A stretch of DNA of 10,377 bases from positions 1 to 10,377 of the forward strand of contig DATNIB010000036.1 of assembly GCA_035604685.1 (NCBI GenBank), read 5' to 3'. Each line of letters opens with the position of its first letter. The stretch's first letter is position 1. The translations under genes and the position numbers were made by a program. This document shows, piece by piece, positions 1 to 6,954 of the stretch. Under the pieces are notes generated by a model that saw only the letters and a list, made by a program, of their open reading frames with translations, was not told the origin of the DNA and did not search any database. The DNA is from DATNIB01 sp035604685. GTDB lineage: Bacteria > Actinomycetota > Acidimicrobiia > Acidimicrobiales > RAAP-2.

Positions 1-1169
1 CGCCACCGCCACCGCCACCGCCACCGCCACCGGCGCCCGCCCAGGCTCCGCCGCCGCCACCCGGATTCATTTCGGCTCCACCGCCACCGGCGCCCGCCCA
101 GGCTCCGCCACCGCCACCGCCACCGGCGCCCGCCCAGGCTCCGCCGCCGCCAAAGTTCGCGGCCGCCTCCGGTCCGGCTCCGACGACCGACGCCGACGCA
201 GCGCTTCTCCTGTCACCCATGGTCCGGCGATTGCTGAGCGAAAATGGCATCGATCCGGCCGGCGTGGCCGGCACCGGACTCGGAGGGCGTATCACCCGGG
301 ACGACGTCCTCCGCGTGCTCGACGCCCAGGGTGCACCGGCCACTCCCTTCCCAGTGCAGCAGCCGGTCCCTGTGGCGGCGCCGCCCGCGCAGCAGGACGC
401 GACCCAGTCGCAGTCGATCGCAGCCAGAACGTCGTCGATGGCGGCGGTGCCCGCCAGCAACGACCGCGTCGTCCCGTTCTCAAATGTCCGACGGCGGACC
501 GCCGAGCACATGGTGCGATCCAAGTCGACGTCACCGCACGCCTTCATCGCCAGCGAGGTCGATTTCGAGAACGTGGAGAAGGTTCGCCGGGCCGAAGGAG
601 GCCGCTTCCGCGCCGAAGAGGGGTTCTCGCTCACCTATCTGCCCTTTGTGGCCCGGGCGTCGGTCGAGGCGCTGCGCGAGTTCCCCAACCTCAACGCCTC
701 GGTCGCCGAGGACTCGCTCATCGTCCACCAGCAGATCAACCTCGGAATAGCCGTCGACCTCGACTACGAGGGTCTCATCGTCCCGGTGGTGCACCGCGCC
801 GAGGAGGTCACCTTGCGTGGTGTCGCCAGGCGTATCCGGGATCTGGCGGACCGGGCCCGGACCCGTCAGCTCGTGGCAGACGACATCTCCGGGGGGACGT
901 TCTCGATCACCAACGACGGCCCGTTCGGCACCTACTTCACGGTGCCGATCATCAACCAGCCCCAGGTGGCGATCCTCGCCACCGACGGGGTGAAGCGGCG
1001 CCCGGTGGTGGTCACCCTCCCCGACGGGTCGGAGTCGATCGCCATCCACTCGGTCGGTGTCCTCGGCATGTCCTGGGACCATCGGGCGGTCGACGGCGCC
1101 TATGTGTCCTCGTTCCTGGCGCGGGTGGCCGACCTCTTGGACACCCGCGACTGGGCCGCGGAGCTCTAG
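1..1169 (+). CDS. 2-oxo-acid dehydrogenase E2 component (dihydrolipoamide acyltransferase), 5'-partial
   Basis: This enzyme transfers the acyl group from its own lipoyl arm to CoA and forms the core of a pyruvate, 2-oxoglutarate or branched-chain dehydrogenase complex in the cytoplasm. The frame is open to the left edge, so the ATG at 219 is internal, and the lipoyl domain(s) lie outside the window. Visible parts in order: a Pro/Ala/Gln linker (3-150), an E3-binding domain (about 200-330, from SPMVRRLLSENGID through GGRITRDDVL), a second flexible linker, and the catalytic domain (about 470-1169). The catalytic signature DHRAVDGA has its His codon at 1080-1082 and Asp at 1092-1094. The segment ending in INQPQVAIL is also typical of the family. 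The stop at 1167 is followed 9 bp later by lipBA. The family is certain. The substrate is not: actinobacterial SucB-like proteins commonly sit next to lipB-lipA, but an acetyl- or branched-chain E2 cannot be excluded. Confidence 0.93.
   Translation, partial: PPPPPPPPPPAPAQAPPPPPGFISAPPPPAPAQAPPPPPPPAPAQAPPPPKFAAASGPAPTTDADAALLLSPMVRRLLSENGIDPAGVAGTGLGGRITRDDVLRVLDAQGAPATPFPVQQPVPVAAPPAQQDATQSQSIAARTSSMAAVPASNDRVVPFSNVRRRTAEHMVRSKSTSPHAFIASEVDFENVEKVRRAEGGRFRAEEGFSLTYLPFVARASVEALREFPNLNASVAEDSLIVHQQINLGIAVDLDYEGLIVPVVHRAEEVTLRGVARRIRDLADRARTRQLVADDISGGTFSITNDGPFGTYFTVPIINQPQVAILATDGVKRRPVVVTLPDGSESIAIHSVGVLGMSWDHRAVDGAYVSSFLARVADLLDTRDWAAEL
3..32. repeat. Hexanucleotide tandem repeat (CCACCG)x5 in E2 linker
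   Basis: Five perfect in-frame copies of CCACCG encode a run of ten prolines in the interdomain linker of the E2 protein. The run may extend left of the window. Such repeats can change in copy number by slippage; because the unit is two codons, the reading frame would survive. Confidence 0.8.
21..145. repeat. Three 32-bp direct repeats in E2 linker
   Basis: Identical 32-bp blocks occur at 21-52, 78-109 and 114-145. Their offsets (57 and 36 bp) are multiples of three, so each encodes the same PPPPAPAQAP-type peptide. They are protein-coding linker repeats that probably arose by in-frame duplication, not a mobile or CRISPR element. Linkers of this kind in E2 proteins act as flexible hinges that let the lipoyl domain swing between active sites. 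Confidence 0.8.
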
Positions 1170-1178
1170 ACCCGTTCG

Positions 1179-2837
1179 ATGCTGCGGGTCCGGTCGCTCG
1201 GCCGCGTCGGTTACGAGGAGGCGTTCGCGCTTCAGCGCTCGCTGGCCGAGCACTCCGCCGACGACTACCTGCTCGCCCTCGAGCACCCCCCGGTCTTCAC
1301 GCTGGGCGTGCGGGCCGACCCGGCGCACGTGCTGGTCGACCCCGCCGATGTCGGCGCACGACTGGTTCGCACCAACCGCGGTGGCGACGTCACCTACCAC
1401 GGCCCCGGCCAGCTGGTGCTCTACCCGATCCTCACCGTGGCGAGCACCCCGGCGGCCGGCCGCCTGCACGTGGCCCGACTCGAGCAGGTGGTGATCGACG
1501 CACTGGTGGACCTCGGGGCGGACGTGACCTGTGGCGGGGTGGGGCGACTCCCCGGGTACCCCGGGGTCTGGGTCGGGCTGGACGGCCCCGTGCCGAGGAA
1601 ACTGGCCGCGATCGGCGTCCGCCTGGTGAAGAGCCGCGACGGCCGGCGGCGCACGCTGCACGGCGTCGCGCTCAACGTCGACTGCGACCTGTCGATGTTC
1701 GGGCGAATCGTCCCGTGCGGCATCCGCGGGTTGCCCGTGACCTCGCTCGTCGCTGAGGGGATGGCGGTCGGGCGGGCCGCCGTCGAGGCCGCCGTCCTGG
1801 CCCGGGCGGTGGCGGCGTGGTCAGACGGCGCCGTCGACCACCAGTCCGTGGACGACCTCGGGCCGCGCCGGGGAACTCGCGCCGCGCCGGTCGAGCGCCC
1901 GCTGCTGCGCCGGCTCCGCCAGGCCGGGGTCGACCCGGACGCCGGGCTGGCGATCGACTCGCGCAAGCCGGACTGGCTCCGCGCGCCCGTCCGCCTCGGC
2001 CCCGAGGCCCTGGCGCTCGGCCGGACCATGAGAGAGCTGGGTCTGGCGACCGTCTGCCAGGAGGCCGGGTGCCCGAACCTCTCGGAGTGCTGGGCGGACG
2101 GCACGGCCACCTTCCTGGTCAACGGCTCACGCTGCACGCGCGCCTGCGGCTTCTGCCTCGTCGACACCCGTCACCCCCTGGCGCTCGACACCTCAGAGCC
2201 CGAGCGGGTGGCGAGCGCCGTGGCGGCGATGGGGCTGGACCACGCGGTGGTGACCTGCGTCGCCCGCGATGACCTGGCCGACGGCGGGGCCGGCGCCATC
2301 GCCGCCACGGTGGCGGCCATCCGCGCCCGCCGGCCGGCCACCGCGGTCGAGACGCTCATCTCGGACTGCAAGGGCGATGAGGACTCGCTGGCCAAGATCC
2401 TGGCGCTGCGGCCCGACGTCCTCAACCACAACATCGAGACCGTCGCCCGGCTGCAGCGGGCGGTCCGGCCCTCCGCCGGCTACGCCCGCAGCCTGGCGGT
2501 GCTGGCGCGCGCCGCCGAGCGGGGACTGGTGACGAAGTCCGGCCTCATGGTCGGGTTGGGAGAGACGAGGGCGGAGGTGATCGCCACGCTGGCCGACCTG
2601 GCCGGGGTGGGCGTGCGCATCGCCACCATCGGGCAGTACCTGCGGCCGAGCCGGGACCACCTACCGGTCGCGCGCTACTGGTCACCCGAGGAGTTCGAGG
2701 ACCTGCGGTCGGCCGGCCGGGCGCTCGGGCTGGCCCACGTCGAGGCCGGGCCGCTGGTGCGCTCGAGCTACCACGCGCGCAGGGCGGCGGACGCGGTGCC
2801 CGTGACGCTCGGTCCGGGGGTGCGGCGGGCGGGTTGA
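1179..2837 (+). CDS. LipB-LipA fusion: octanoyl-[ACP]:protein octanoyltransferase + lipoyl synthase
   Basis: One 552-residue frame carries both steps of de novo lipoylation. The LipB half (about 1-215) transfers octanoate from acyl carrier protein to a target lysine. It shows RGGDVTYHGPGQLV near residue 67, the catalytic Lys in RKLAAIGVR (K141) and the catalytic Cys in IVPCGI (C180). The LipA half (about 245-552) is a radical-SAM enzyme that inserts two sulfurs. It has the auxiliary-cluster set C293-x4-C298-x5-C304, the radical-SAM set C319-x3-C323-x2-C326, and the C-terminal RSSY motif. A Pro/Arg-rich stretch (about 216-245) joins them with no stop codon. The ATG start gives a normal LipB N-terminus and lies 9 bp after the E2 stop, so translational coupling is likely. 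The two genes are usually separate neighbours (lipB, lipA). An in-frame GTG at 1848 could start a separate LipA, but I see no convincing ribosome binding site before it. All catalytic residues appear intact. Confidence 0.93.
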   Translation: MLRVRSLGRVGYEEAFALQRSLAEHSADDYLLALEHPPVFTLGVRADPAHVLVDPADVGARLVRTNRGGDVTYHGPGQLVLYPILTVASTPAAGRLHVARLEQVVIDALVDLGADVTCGGVGRLPGYPGVWVGLDGPVPRKLAAIGVRLVKSRDGRRRTLHGVALNVDCDLSMFGRIVPCGIRGLPVTSLVAEGMAVGRAAVEAAVLARAVAAWSDGAVDHQSVDDLGPRRGTRAAPVERPLLRRLRQAGVDPDAGLAIDSRKPDWLRAPVRLGPEALALGRTMRELGLATVCQEAGCPNLSECWADGTATFLVNGSRCTRACGFCLVDTRHPLALDTSEPERVASAVAAMGLDHAVVTCVARDDLADGGAGAIAATVAAIRARRPATAVETLISDCKGDEDSLAKILALRPDVLNHNIETVARLQRAVRPSAGYARSLAVLARAAERGLVTKSGLMVGLGETRAEVIATLADLAGVGVRIATIGQYLRPSRDHLPVARYWSPEEFEDLRSAGRALGLAHVEAGPLVRSSYHARRAADAVPVTLGPGVRRAG

Positions 2838-2850
2838 GGAGGCGGGTGGT

Positions 2851-3261
2851 TCAGCCGCCGCGCTGGGCGACGTGCTGGGTCCACGCAGCGCCGTCCCAGT
2901 AGCGCAGGGTGTCCGGCGCACCGCTCGGGTCCGGCATCCAGCCGGCCGGAGTACCCGGCGGCGGCTGCATCGGGGCGGCGTGCTGGGGGGCCGGCGGCGG
3001 CGGGGGCATCCCCGGGGCCGGGCCACCGGCGCCGAAGCCGGCGAAGGGATCGGGCTGACCACCACCCATGGGGCCGAACGTCGACCCGCCCGCCATGCCG
3101 GGCTGCATCGGGAGCGTGCCGACGTCGTTGTAGTAGGAGGCGGTGGCGGGCGCCTTGGAGCGCCCCCGGCCCCCTTTTCCGGCCTGCCCGTTGCGGCGGT
3201 AGAGGACGAGGGTGACCCCGAGCATGATCACCACGATCAAGAGGACCACGATCTCGATCAT
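2851..3261 (-). CDS. Small single-pass membrane protein with C-terminal DUF2510 domain
   Basis: The 136-residue product starts directly with a transmembrane helix (residues 1-20, MIEIVVLLIVVIMLGVTLVL) followed by YRR and a Lys/Arg-rich segment. By the positive-inside rule this puts the C-terminus in the cytoplasm. A low-complexity Gly/Met/Pro region follows (about 50-105). The last 30 residues match the DUF2510 pattern of short actinobacterial domains: AGWMPDP, then LRYWDGAAWTQHV. The function of this domain is unknown. An alternative GTG start at 3312 adds 17 residues (beginning GNISGIALG) and is supported by a well-placed TACGTT box, whereas the ATG has no Shine-Dalgarno sequence. The gene converges on lipBA with a 13-bp gap and follows metH on the same strand after 140 bp, probably as its own transcript. 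The reading frame continues upstream across metH, but that extension is antisense-type shadow sequence. Confidence 0.8.
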   Translation of the reverse strand: MIEIVVLLIVVIMLGVTLVLYRRNGQAGKGGRGRSKAPATASYYNDVGTLPMQPGMAGGSTFGPMGGGQPDPFAGFGAGGPAPGMPPPPPAPQHAAPMQPPPGTPAGWMPDPSGAPDTLRYWDGAAWTQHVAQRGG

Positions 3262-3303
3262 CTTGGTGCTGCTCGAGAGTGCACCTAGTGCGATGCCAGA
3301 AAT

Positions 3304-3322
3304 GTTTCCCACGCTGGGAAAC
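3304..3322. promoter_or_regulatory. Palindrome upstream of DUF2510 gene, possible operator
   Basis: A perfect inverted repeat has 8-bp arms, GTTTCCCA and TGGGAAAC, around a 3-bp centre. It lies 43 bp upstream of the ATG of the DUF2510 gene and covers its alternative GTG start and part of a -10-like box. Its AT-containing arms stand out from the surrounding GC-rich DNA. The symmetry and position fit a dimeric repressor site. The regulator is unknown, and an RNA hairpin is the alternative. Confidence 0.45.
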
Positions 3323-3325
3323 GTA
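3320..3325 (-). promoter_or_regulatory. Candidate -10 box (TACGTT) for DUF2510 gene
   Basis: Read on the minus strand, TACGTT fits the TAnnnT pattern of actinobacterial -10 elements. Exactly seven bases separate it from the GTG at 3312, so transcription would begin at or beside that codon, giving a leaderless mRNA. No good -35 hexamer is visible. It overlaps one arm of the palindrome. Confidence 0.35.
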
Positions 3326-3361
3326 CCGCTCGCCGTGTCGCCGATCGGGGATACTTGGGCC

Positions 3362-3374
3362 CGGCCCCCGGCCG
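3362..3374 (-). terminator. Weak GC hairpin downstream of metH
   Basis: A CGGCC/GGCCG stem with a 3-base loop lies 28 bp beyond the metH stop codon. There is no T-run after it on the minus strand, so it is at best a weak or factor-assisted terminator, and short GC stems arise easily by chance here. Confidence 0.2.
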
Positions 3375-3401
3375 CCTCACCTGGGGCAACCCGCCCGGGC
3401 C

Positions 3402-6400
3402 TCAGGCGACGAAGTACTTGGCCGCGGGGTGGTGGCAGATGAGGGCGTCGGTCGTCTGCTCGGGGTGCAGCTGGAAGCCCTCGCTCACGGTCACCCCGAT
3501 GCGTTCGCCGCCCAGCAGCTCGACCACCTTGGCGTTGTCCGAGAGTTCCGGGCAGGCCGGGTACCCCCAGGAGTAGCGCCCGCCCCGGTACTGCTGGCGG
3601 AACAGCCCCGTCAGCGTCGGACCGTCCTCGTCGGCGAAGCCCAGCTCCTGGCGGATGCGGCGGTGCCAGTACTCGGCCAGGGCCTCGGCCATCTCCACCC
3701 CGAGGCCGTGCAGGAACAGGTACTGCTGGTACTCGTCGGCTGCGAACAGCCGCGCGGCCTCCTCCGAGACCCGGCTCCCCATCGTCACCAGCTGGAAGCT
3801 GGCCCAGTCGGGCTCGCCCGAGTCGGCGGAGCGGAAGAAGTCGGCGATGCAGAGCCAGGGCGACTTCGCCTGGCGGGGGAACGTGAAGCGCAGCCGCTCG
3901 GCGCGGCGCGAGTCGTCCTCGTAGACGACGAGGTCGTTCCCCTCCGCGTTGACCGGGAAGTGGCCCCACGCGACCTGGGGCACGAGGAGGTCGGCCTCCT
4001 TGGCCCGGGCCAGCTGCTCGCGCAGCACGGCCCGTACCCGCTCTTTGAAGTCGGCGTCGCCCTCGCCGGTGTCCTTGTCCGGCCGGAAGCCCCACTGGTT
4101 GCGGAAGAGCGCCGTCAGGTTCAGGTACTCGGCGATCTCGTCGAGCGAGATGCCCTTGGCCACCCGGCTCCCGAGGAACGGGGGGACGAAGACCGGGTTG
4201 TCGGCGGCGATCTCGGGCGAGCGCGCGGGACCATCGCCCGTCGGGCGTTCGGGCTCGCGCAGCCCGCTGCGGCGCGGCACCTTGGACTGGGACAGCTCGC
4301 GGCCGAAGGCGGGGTCTTCGGTGCCACTGCGCTTCAGCTCCACCAGGCGGTCCATCGTCCGCAGCCCCTCGAATGCGTCCTTGCCGTAGAAGAGCCGGCC
4401 CTCATAGACGGCGCGCAGGTCGCGTTCCACGTAGCTGCGGGTGAGGGCGGCCCCGCCGAGGAGCACCGGGAGGTCGCCCGCCAACCGCCGGTCGTTCAGC
4501 TCCTCCAGGTTCTCCCGCATGACCAGGGTCGATTTCACGAGCAGCCCGCTCATGCCGAGCGCGTCGGCCTGGTGCTCTTCGACGGCCGAGATCATGTCGG
4601 CCACGCCGACCTTGATGCCGAGGTTGACCACCTCGTAGCCGTTGTTGGTGAAGATGATGTCGACCAGGTTCTTGCCGATGTCGTGGACGTCGCCCTTCAC
4701 CGTCGCCAGCACGATCGTGCCCTTGCCCCCCTGGTCGGCGCGCTCCATGTGCGGTTCGAGGTAGGCGACGGCCATCTTCATGGTCTCGGCCGAGCCGAGG
4801 ACGAAGGGGAGCTGCATCTCGCCGGAGGCGAACAGCTCGCCCACGGTGCGCATGCCGGCCAACAGGAACTCGTTCACGATCTCGAGCGCACCGAAGCCGC
4901 TCGTCAGTGCCTCATCGAGCTCGCCCTCCAGGCCGGTGCGGTTGCCGTCGACGATGCGCTGCTCCAGGCGGCGCTCGACCGGCCAGTCGAGGTGCTCCTC
5001 GGGCGGCCCGGACGCCACCGACGCCCCCTCGAAGAGGGTCAGGAGCTCGGAGAGCGGGTCGTAGGTCTCGGTGCGCCGGTCGTAGATGAGGTCGAGGCAC
5101 ACCTCCTTCGCGCGCTCGTCGATCCGGGTGAGCGGGAGGATCTTGGAGGCGTGCACGATCGCCGCGTCCAGGCCGACCGCCACCGCCTCGTGGAGGAAGA
5201 CCGAGTTGAGCACCTGGCGCGCCGCCGGGTTGAGTCCGAATGAGATGTTGGAGAGGCCGAGGATGGTGGAGACGCCGGGCAGCTCCGCCTTGATCCGGGC
5301 GATCCCCTCCAGGGTCTCGATGCCGTCGCGGCGGCTCTCCTCCATGCCCGTCGAGAGGGGGAGGGCCAGCGGGTCAAAGATGAGGTCCTCGGGAGCCAAG
5401 CCGTAGCGAGAGACGGCGAGGTCGTGGATGGCGCGCGCGGCGCGCACCTTCCAGTCGCCGGTCCGGGCCTGACCTTCCTCGTCGATGCACGTGCACACGA
5501 CGGCCGCGCCGTAGGTGCGGGCCAGTCGGAGGAACGTGTCGAGGCGGGTGCCCGGCGCGTCGCCGTCCTCCAGGTTCACGGAGTTGAGCACGGCCCGGCC
5601 GCCCAAGAATTGGAGCGCGGCCTCGGCCACCGGACCCTCGGTCGTGTCGATCATCAGCGGGACGCTCGACTGGGTGTTGAACCGCCGGGCCACCTCGGTC
5701 ATGTCGGCCACGCCGTCCGCGCCCGTGTAGTCGACGCAGACGTCGATCAGGTGGGAACCCTCCTTCACCTGGTCGCGAGCCATCGCCACGCAGGTGTCCC
5801 AGTCGCCGTCGAGCATGGCGGTGCGGAACTGACGCGAGCCGTTGGCGTTGGTGCGCTCGCCGACCACCAGGAACGAGCTGTCCTGGCGGAACGGGACCGC
5901 GGTGTAGATGGACGCCGCCGAGGGCTCCAAGAACGGGTGTCGCGGGTGCGGCCGTGCGTCGGCGCAACGCTCCACCACCGCGCGCAGATGGTCGGGTGTC
6001 GTGCCGCAGCAGCCCCCGATGGCCGACACGCCGAGCTCGGTCACGAAGCGGTGGTGGAAGTCGGCGAGCTGGTCCGGGGTCAGGTCGTAGTGCATCTTCC
6101 CGTCGACCACGCTCGGGAGGCCGGCGTTGGGCACGCACGAGATCGGGACCGGGCAGCTGGCCGAGAGATAGCGCAGCGCCTCGCCCATCTCGGCCGGGCC
6201 GGTGGCACAGTTGAGGCCGATCACGTCCACCTGCATCGCGTCGAGCGCGCTCAGCGCGGCGCCGATCTCGGTGCCGGGCAGCATGCGGCCGGTGAGCTCG
6301 ATACTCACCTGCACCTGGAGCGGCACCCGGCGGCCGCACTGGGCCATGGCGCGCCGGGCCGCGTTGATGGCGGCCTTGGCGCTCAAGAGGTCGTAGACGG

Positions 6401-6911
6401 TCTCGATGAGGAGGAGATCGACCCCTCCTTCCAAGAGGCCGCGGGCCTGGACCTCGTAGGCGTCGCGCAAGTCGGCGAAGCTGATCTGGGAGAGGGTCGG
6501 CAGCTTGGTCCCCGGTCCCATGCTCCCGGCGACCCAGACCGGGTGCGCGTAGTCGTCGGCCACGCCGCGGGCGAGCAACGCCGCCTTGCGGTTGAGCTCC
6601 TCGGAACGGGCCGCGATGCCGTACTCGGCGAGGACGACCGAGAAGCAGCCGAAGGTGTCGGTCTCGATGACCTCGGCGCCGACGTCGACGAAGCTCCGGT
6701 GCAGCCCGGCGACGACGTCGGGCCTCGTCTCGACCAGGATCTCAAGGCAGCCTTCGAGCTCGGGGCCGCCGAAGTCCTCGGGCCCGAGCTCGGCCAGCTG
6801 CAGGTTCGTCCCCGTGGCGCCGTCGAAGATGACCACCCGCTCGCGCAGCGCGCTCAGGTAGGCCGAGGCGGCCGGGTCCAGGCGGCCGAACAGGGGCGAA
6901 GGGTTGGCCAT
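3402..6911 (-). CDS. metH: Cobalamin-dependent methionine synthase
   Basis: This cytoplasmic enzyme methylates homocysteine to methionine, using 5-methyltetrahydrofolate and bound cobalamin. At 1169 residues it is of normal full length, with all modules present: homocysteine/zinc domain (about 10-325; ATGTNLQ near the start, zinc ligands C235 in GLNC and C301-C302 in GGCCGTT); pterin domain (about 340-600; VGERTNANGSRQF); cobalamin cap (about 630-725); B12 domain with GDVHDIGKN (axial ligand H743); and the AdoMet reactivation domain (about 880-1169; RYSWGYPACP near 1112 and HPEQTTDA near the end). I chose the ATG at 6911. The upstream in-frame ATG at 6962 would add 17 poorly characteristic residues and overlap the divergent adenosyltransferase gene. 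A GGGTGGG stretch precedes the start. The neighbour across 43 bp also handles cobalamin. No cobalamin riboswitch fits in that gap. Confidence 0.97.
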   Translation of the reverse strand: MANPSPLFGRLDPAASAYLSALRERVVIFDGATGTNLQLAELGPEDFGGPELEGCLEILVETRPDVVAGLHRSFVDVGAEVIETDTFGCFSVVLAEYGIAARSEELNRKAALLARGVADDYAHPVWVAGSMGPGTKLPTLSQISFADLRDAYEVQARGLLEGGVDLLLIETVYDLLSAKAAINAARRAMAQCGRRVPLQVQVSIELTGRMLPGTEIGAALSALDAMQVDVIGLNCATGPAEMGEALRYLSASCPVPISCVPNAGLPSVVDGKMHYDLTPDQLADFHHRFVTELGVSAIGGCCGTTPDHLRAVVERCADARPHPRHPFLEPSAASIYTAVPFRQDSSFLVVGERTNANGSRQFRTAMLDGDWDTCVAMARDQVKEGSHLIDVCVDYTGADGVADMTEVARRFNTQSSVPLMIDTTEGPVAEAALQFLGGRAVLNSVNLEDGDAPGTRLDTFLRLARTYGAAVVCTCIDEEGQARTGDWKVRAARAIHDLAVSRYGLAPEDLIFDPLALPLSTGMEESRRDGIETLEGIARIKAELPGVSTILGLSNISFGLNPAARQVLNSVFLHEAVAVGLDAAIVHASKILPLTRIDERAKEVCLDLIYDRRTETYDPLSELLTLFEGASVASGPPEEHLDWPVERRLEQRIVDGNRTGLEGELDEALTSGFGALEIVNEFLLAGMRTVGELFASGEMQLPFVLGSAETMKMAVAYLEPHMERADQGGKGTIVLATVKGDVHDIGKNLVDIIFTNNGYEVVNLGIKVGVADMISAVEEHQADALGMSGLLVKSTLVMRENLEELNDRRLAGDLPVLLGGAALTRSYVERDLRAVYEGRLFYGKDAFEGLRTMDRLVELKRSGTEDPAFGRELSQSKVPRRSGLREPERPTGDGPARSPEIAADNPVFVPPFLGSRVAKGISLDEIAEYLNLTALFRNQWGFRPDKDTGEGDADFKERVRAVLREQLARAKEADLLVPQVAWGHFPVNAEGNDLVVYEDDSRRAERLRFTFPRQAKSPWLCIADFFRSADSGEPDWASFQLVTMGSRVSEEAARLFAADEYQQYLFLHGLGVEMAEALAEYWHRRIRQELGFADEDGPTLTGLFRQQYRGGRYSWGYPACPELSDNAKVVELLGGERIGVTVSEGFQLHPEQTTDALICHHPAAKYFVA

Positions 6912-6920
6912 GGCCCACCC

Positions 6921-6926
6921 AGGGTA
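6921..6926 (-). promoter_or_regulatory. Candidate -10 box (TACCCT) for metH
   Basis: On the minus strand TACCCT fits TAnnnT, and nine bases lie between it and the metH ATG. Transcription would then start only a few bases before the codon, giving an almost leaderless message. No clear -35 element is seen. The call rests on position and a short motif only. Confidence 0.3.
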
Positions 6927-6940
6927 CCGGTGCCTCCCGC

Positions 6941-6946
6941 TACCAT
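6941..6946 (+). promoter_or_regulatory. Candidate -10 box (TACCAT) for adenosyltransferase operon
   Basis: TACCAT fits the TAnnnT pattern, and eight bases separate it from the GTG at 6955. The gene has no Shine-Dalgarno sequence, so a leaderless transcript starting at or next to the GTG is the simplest reading. This is common in actinobacteria. Confidence 0.4.
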
Positions 6947-6954
6947 CCGCAGCG

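Noticed and set aside
21..145. Spaced 32-bp repeats resembling a tiny CRISPR
   Set aside because: The spacers are only 25 and 4 bp, the repeats are themselves proline-codon repeats, and the whole stretch is in frame with the E2 protein.
531..1661. A 376-codon minus-strand frame opposite E2 and lipB
   Set aside because: It is a GC-driven shadow rich in His/Arg/Gly/Val without motifs, opposite two clear genes.
2822..2861. GCGGCGG/CCGCCGC inverted repeat between lipBA and the DUF2510 gene as a bidirectional terminator
   Set aside because: The 7-bp arms are separated by 26 bases and consist of simple GC triplets, so chance is a sufficient explanation.
3313..4095. N-terminal extension of the DUF2510 frame into metH
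   Set aside because: It is an alternative frame of the metH coding strand, rich in Arg/Gly/Pro, with no domain. The membrane helix of the real protein begins at 3261 (or 3312).
3279..5243. A 654-codon open frame on the plus strand antisense to metH
   Set aside because: It mirrors metH codon structure at high GC, has a low-complexity Val/Leu/Arg/Gly/Glu composition, and shows no recognisable motif, while metH is unmistakable on the other strand.
6912..6954. Cobalamin riboswitch before metH or the adenosyltransferase
   Set aside because: The gap is 43 bp, far shorter than a cobalamin riboswitch, and no B12-box-like sequence is present.
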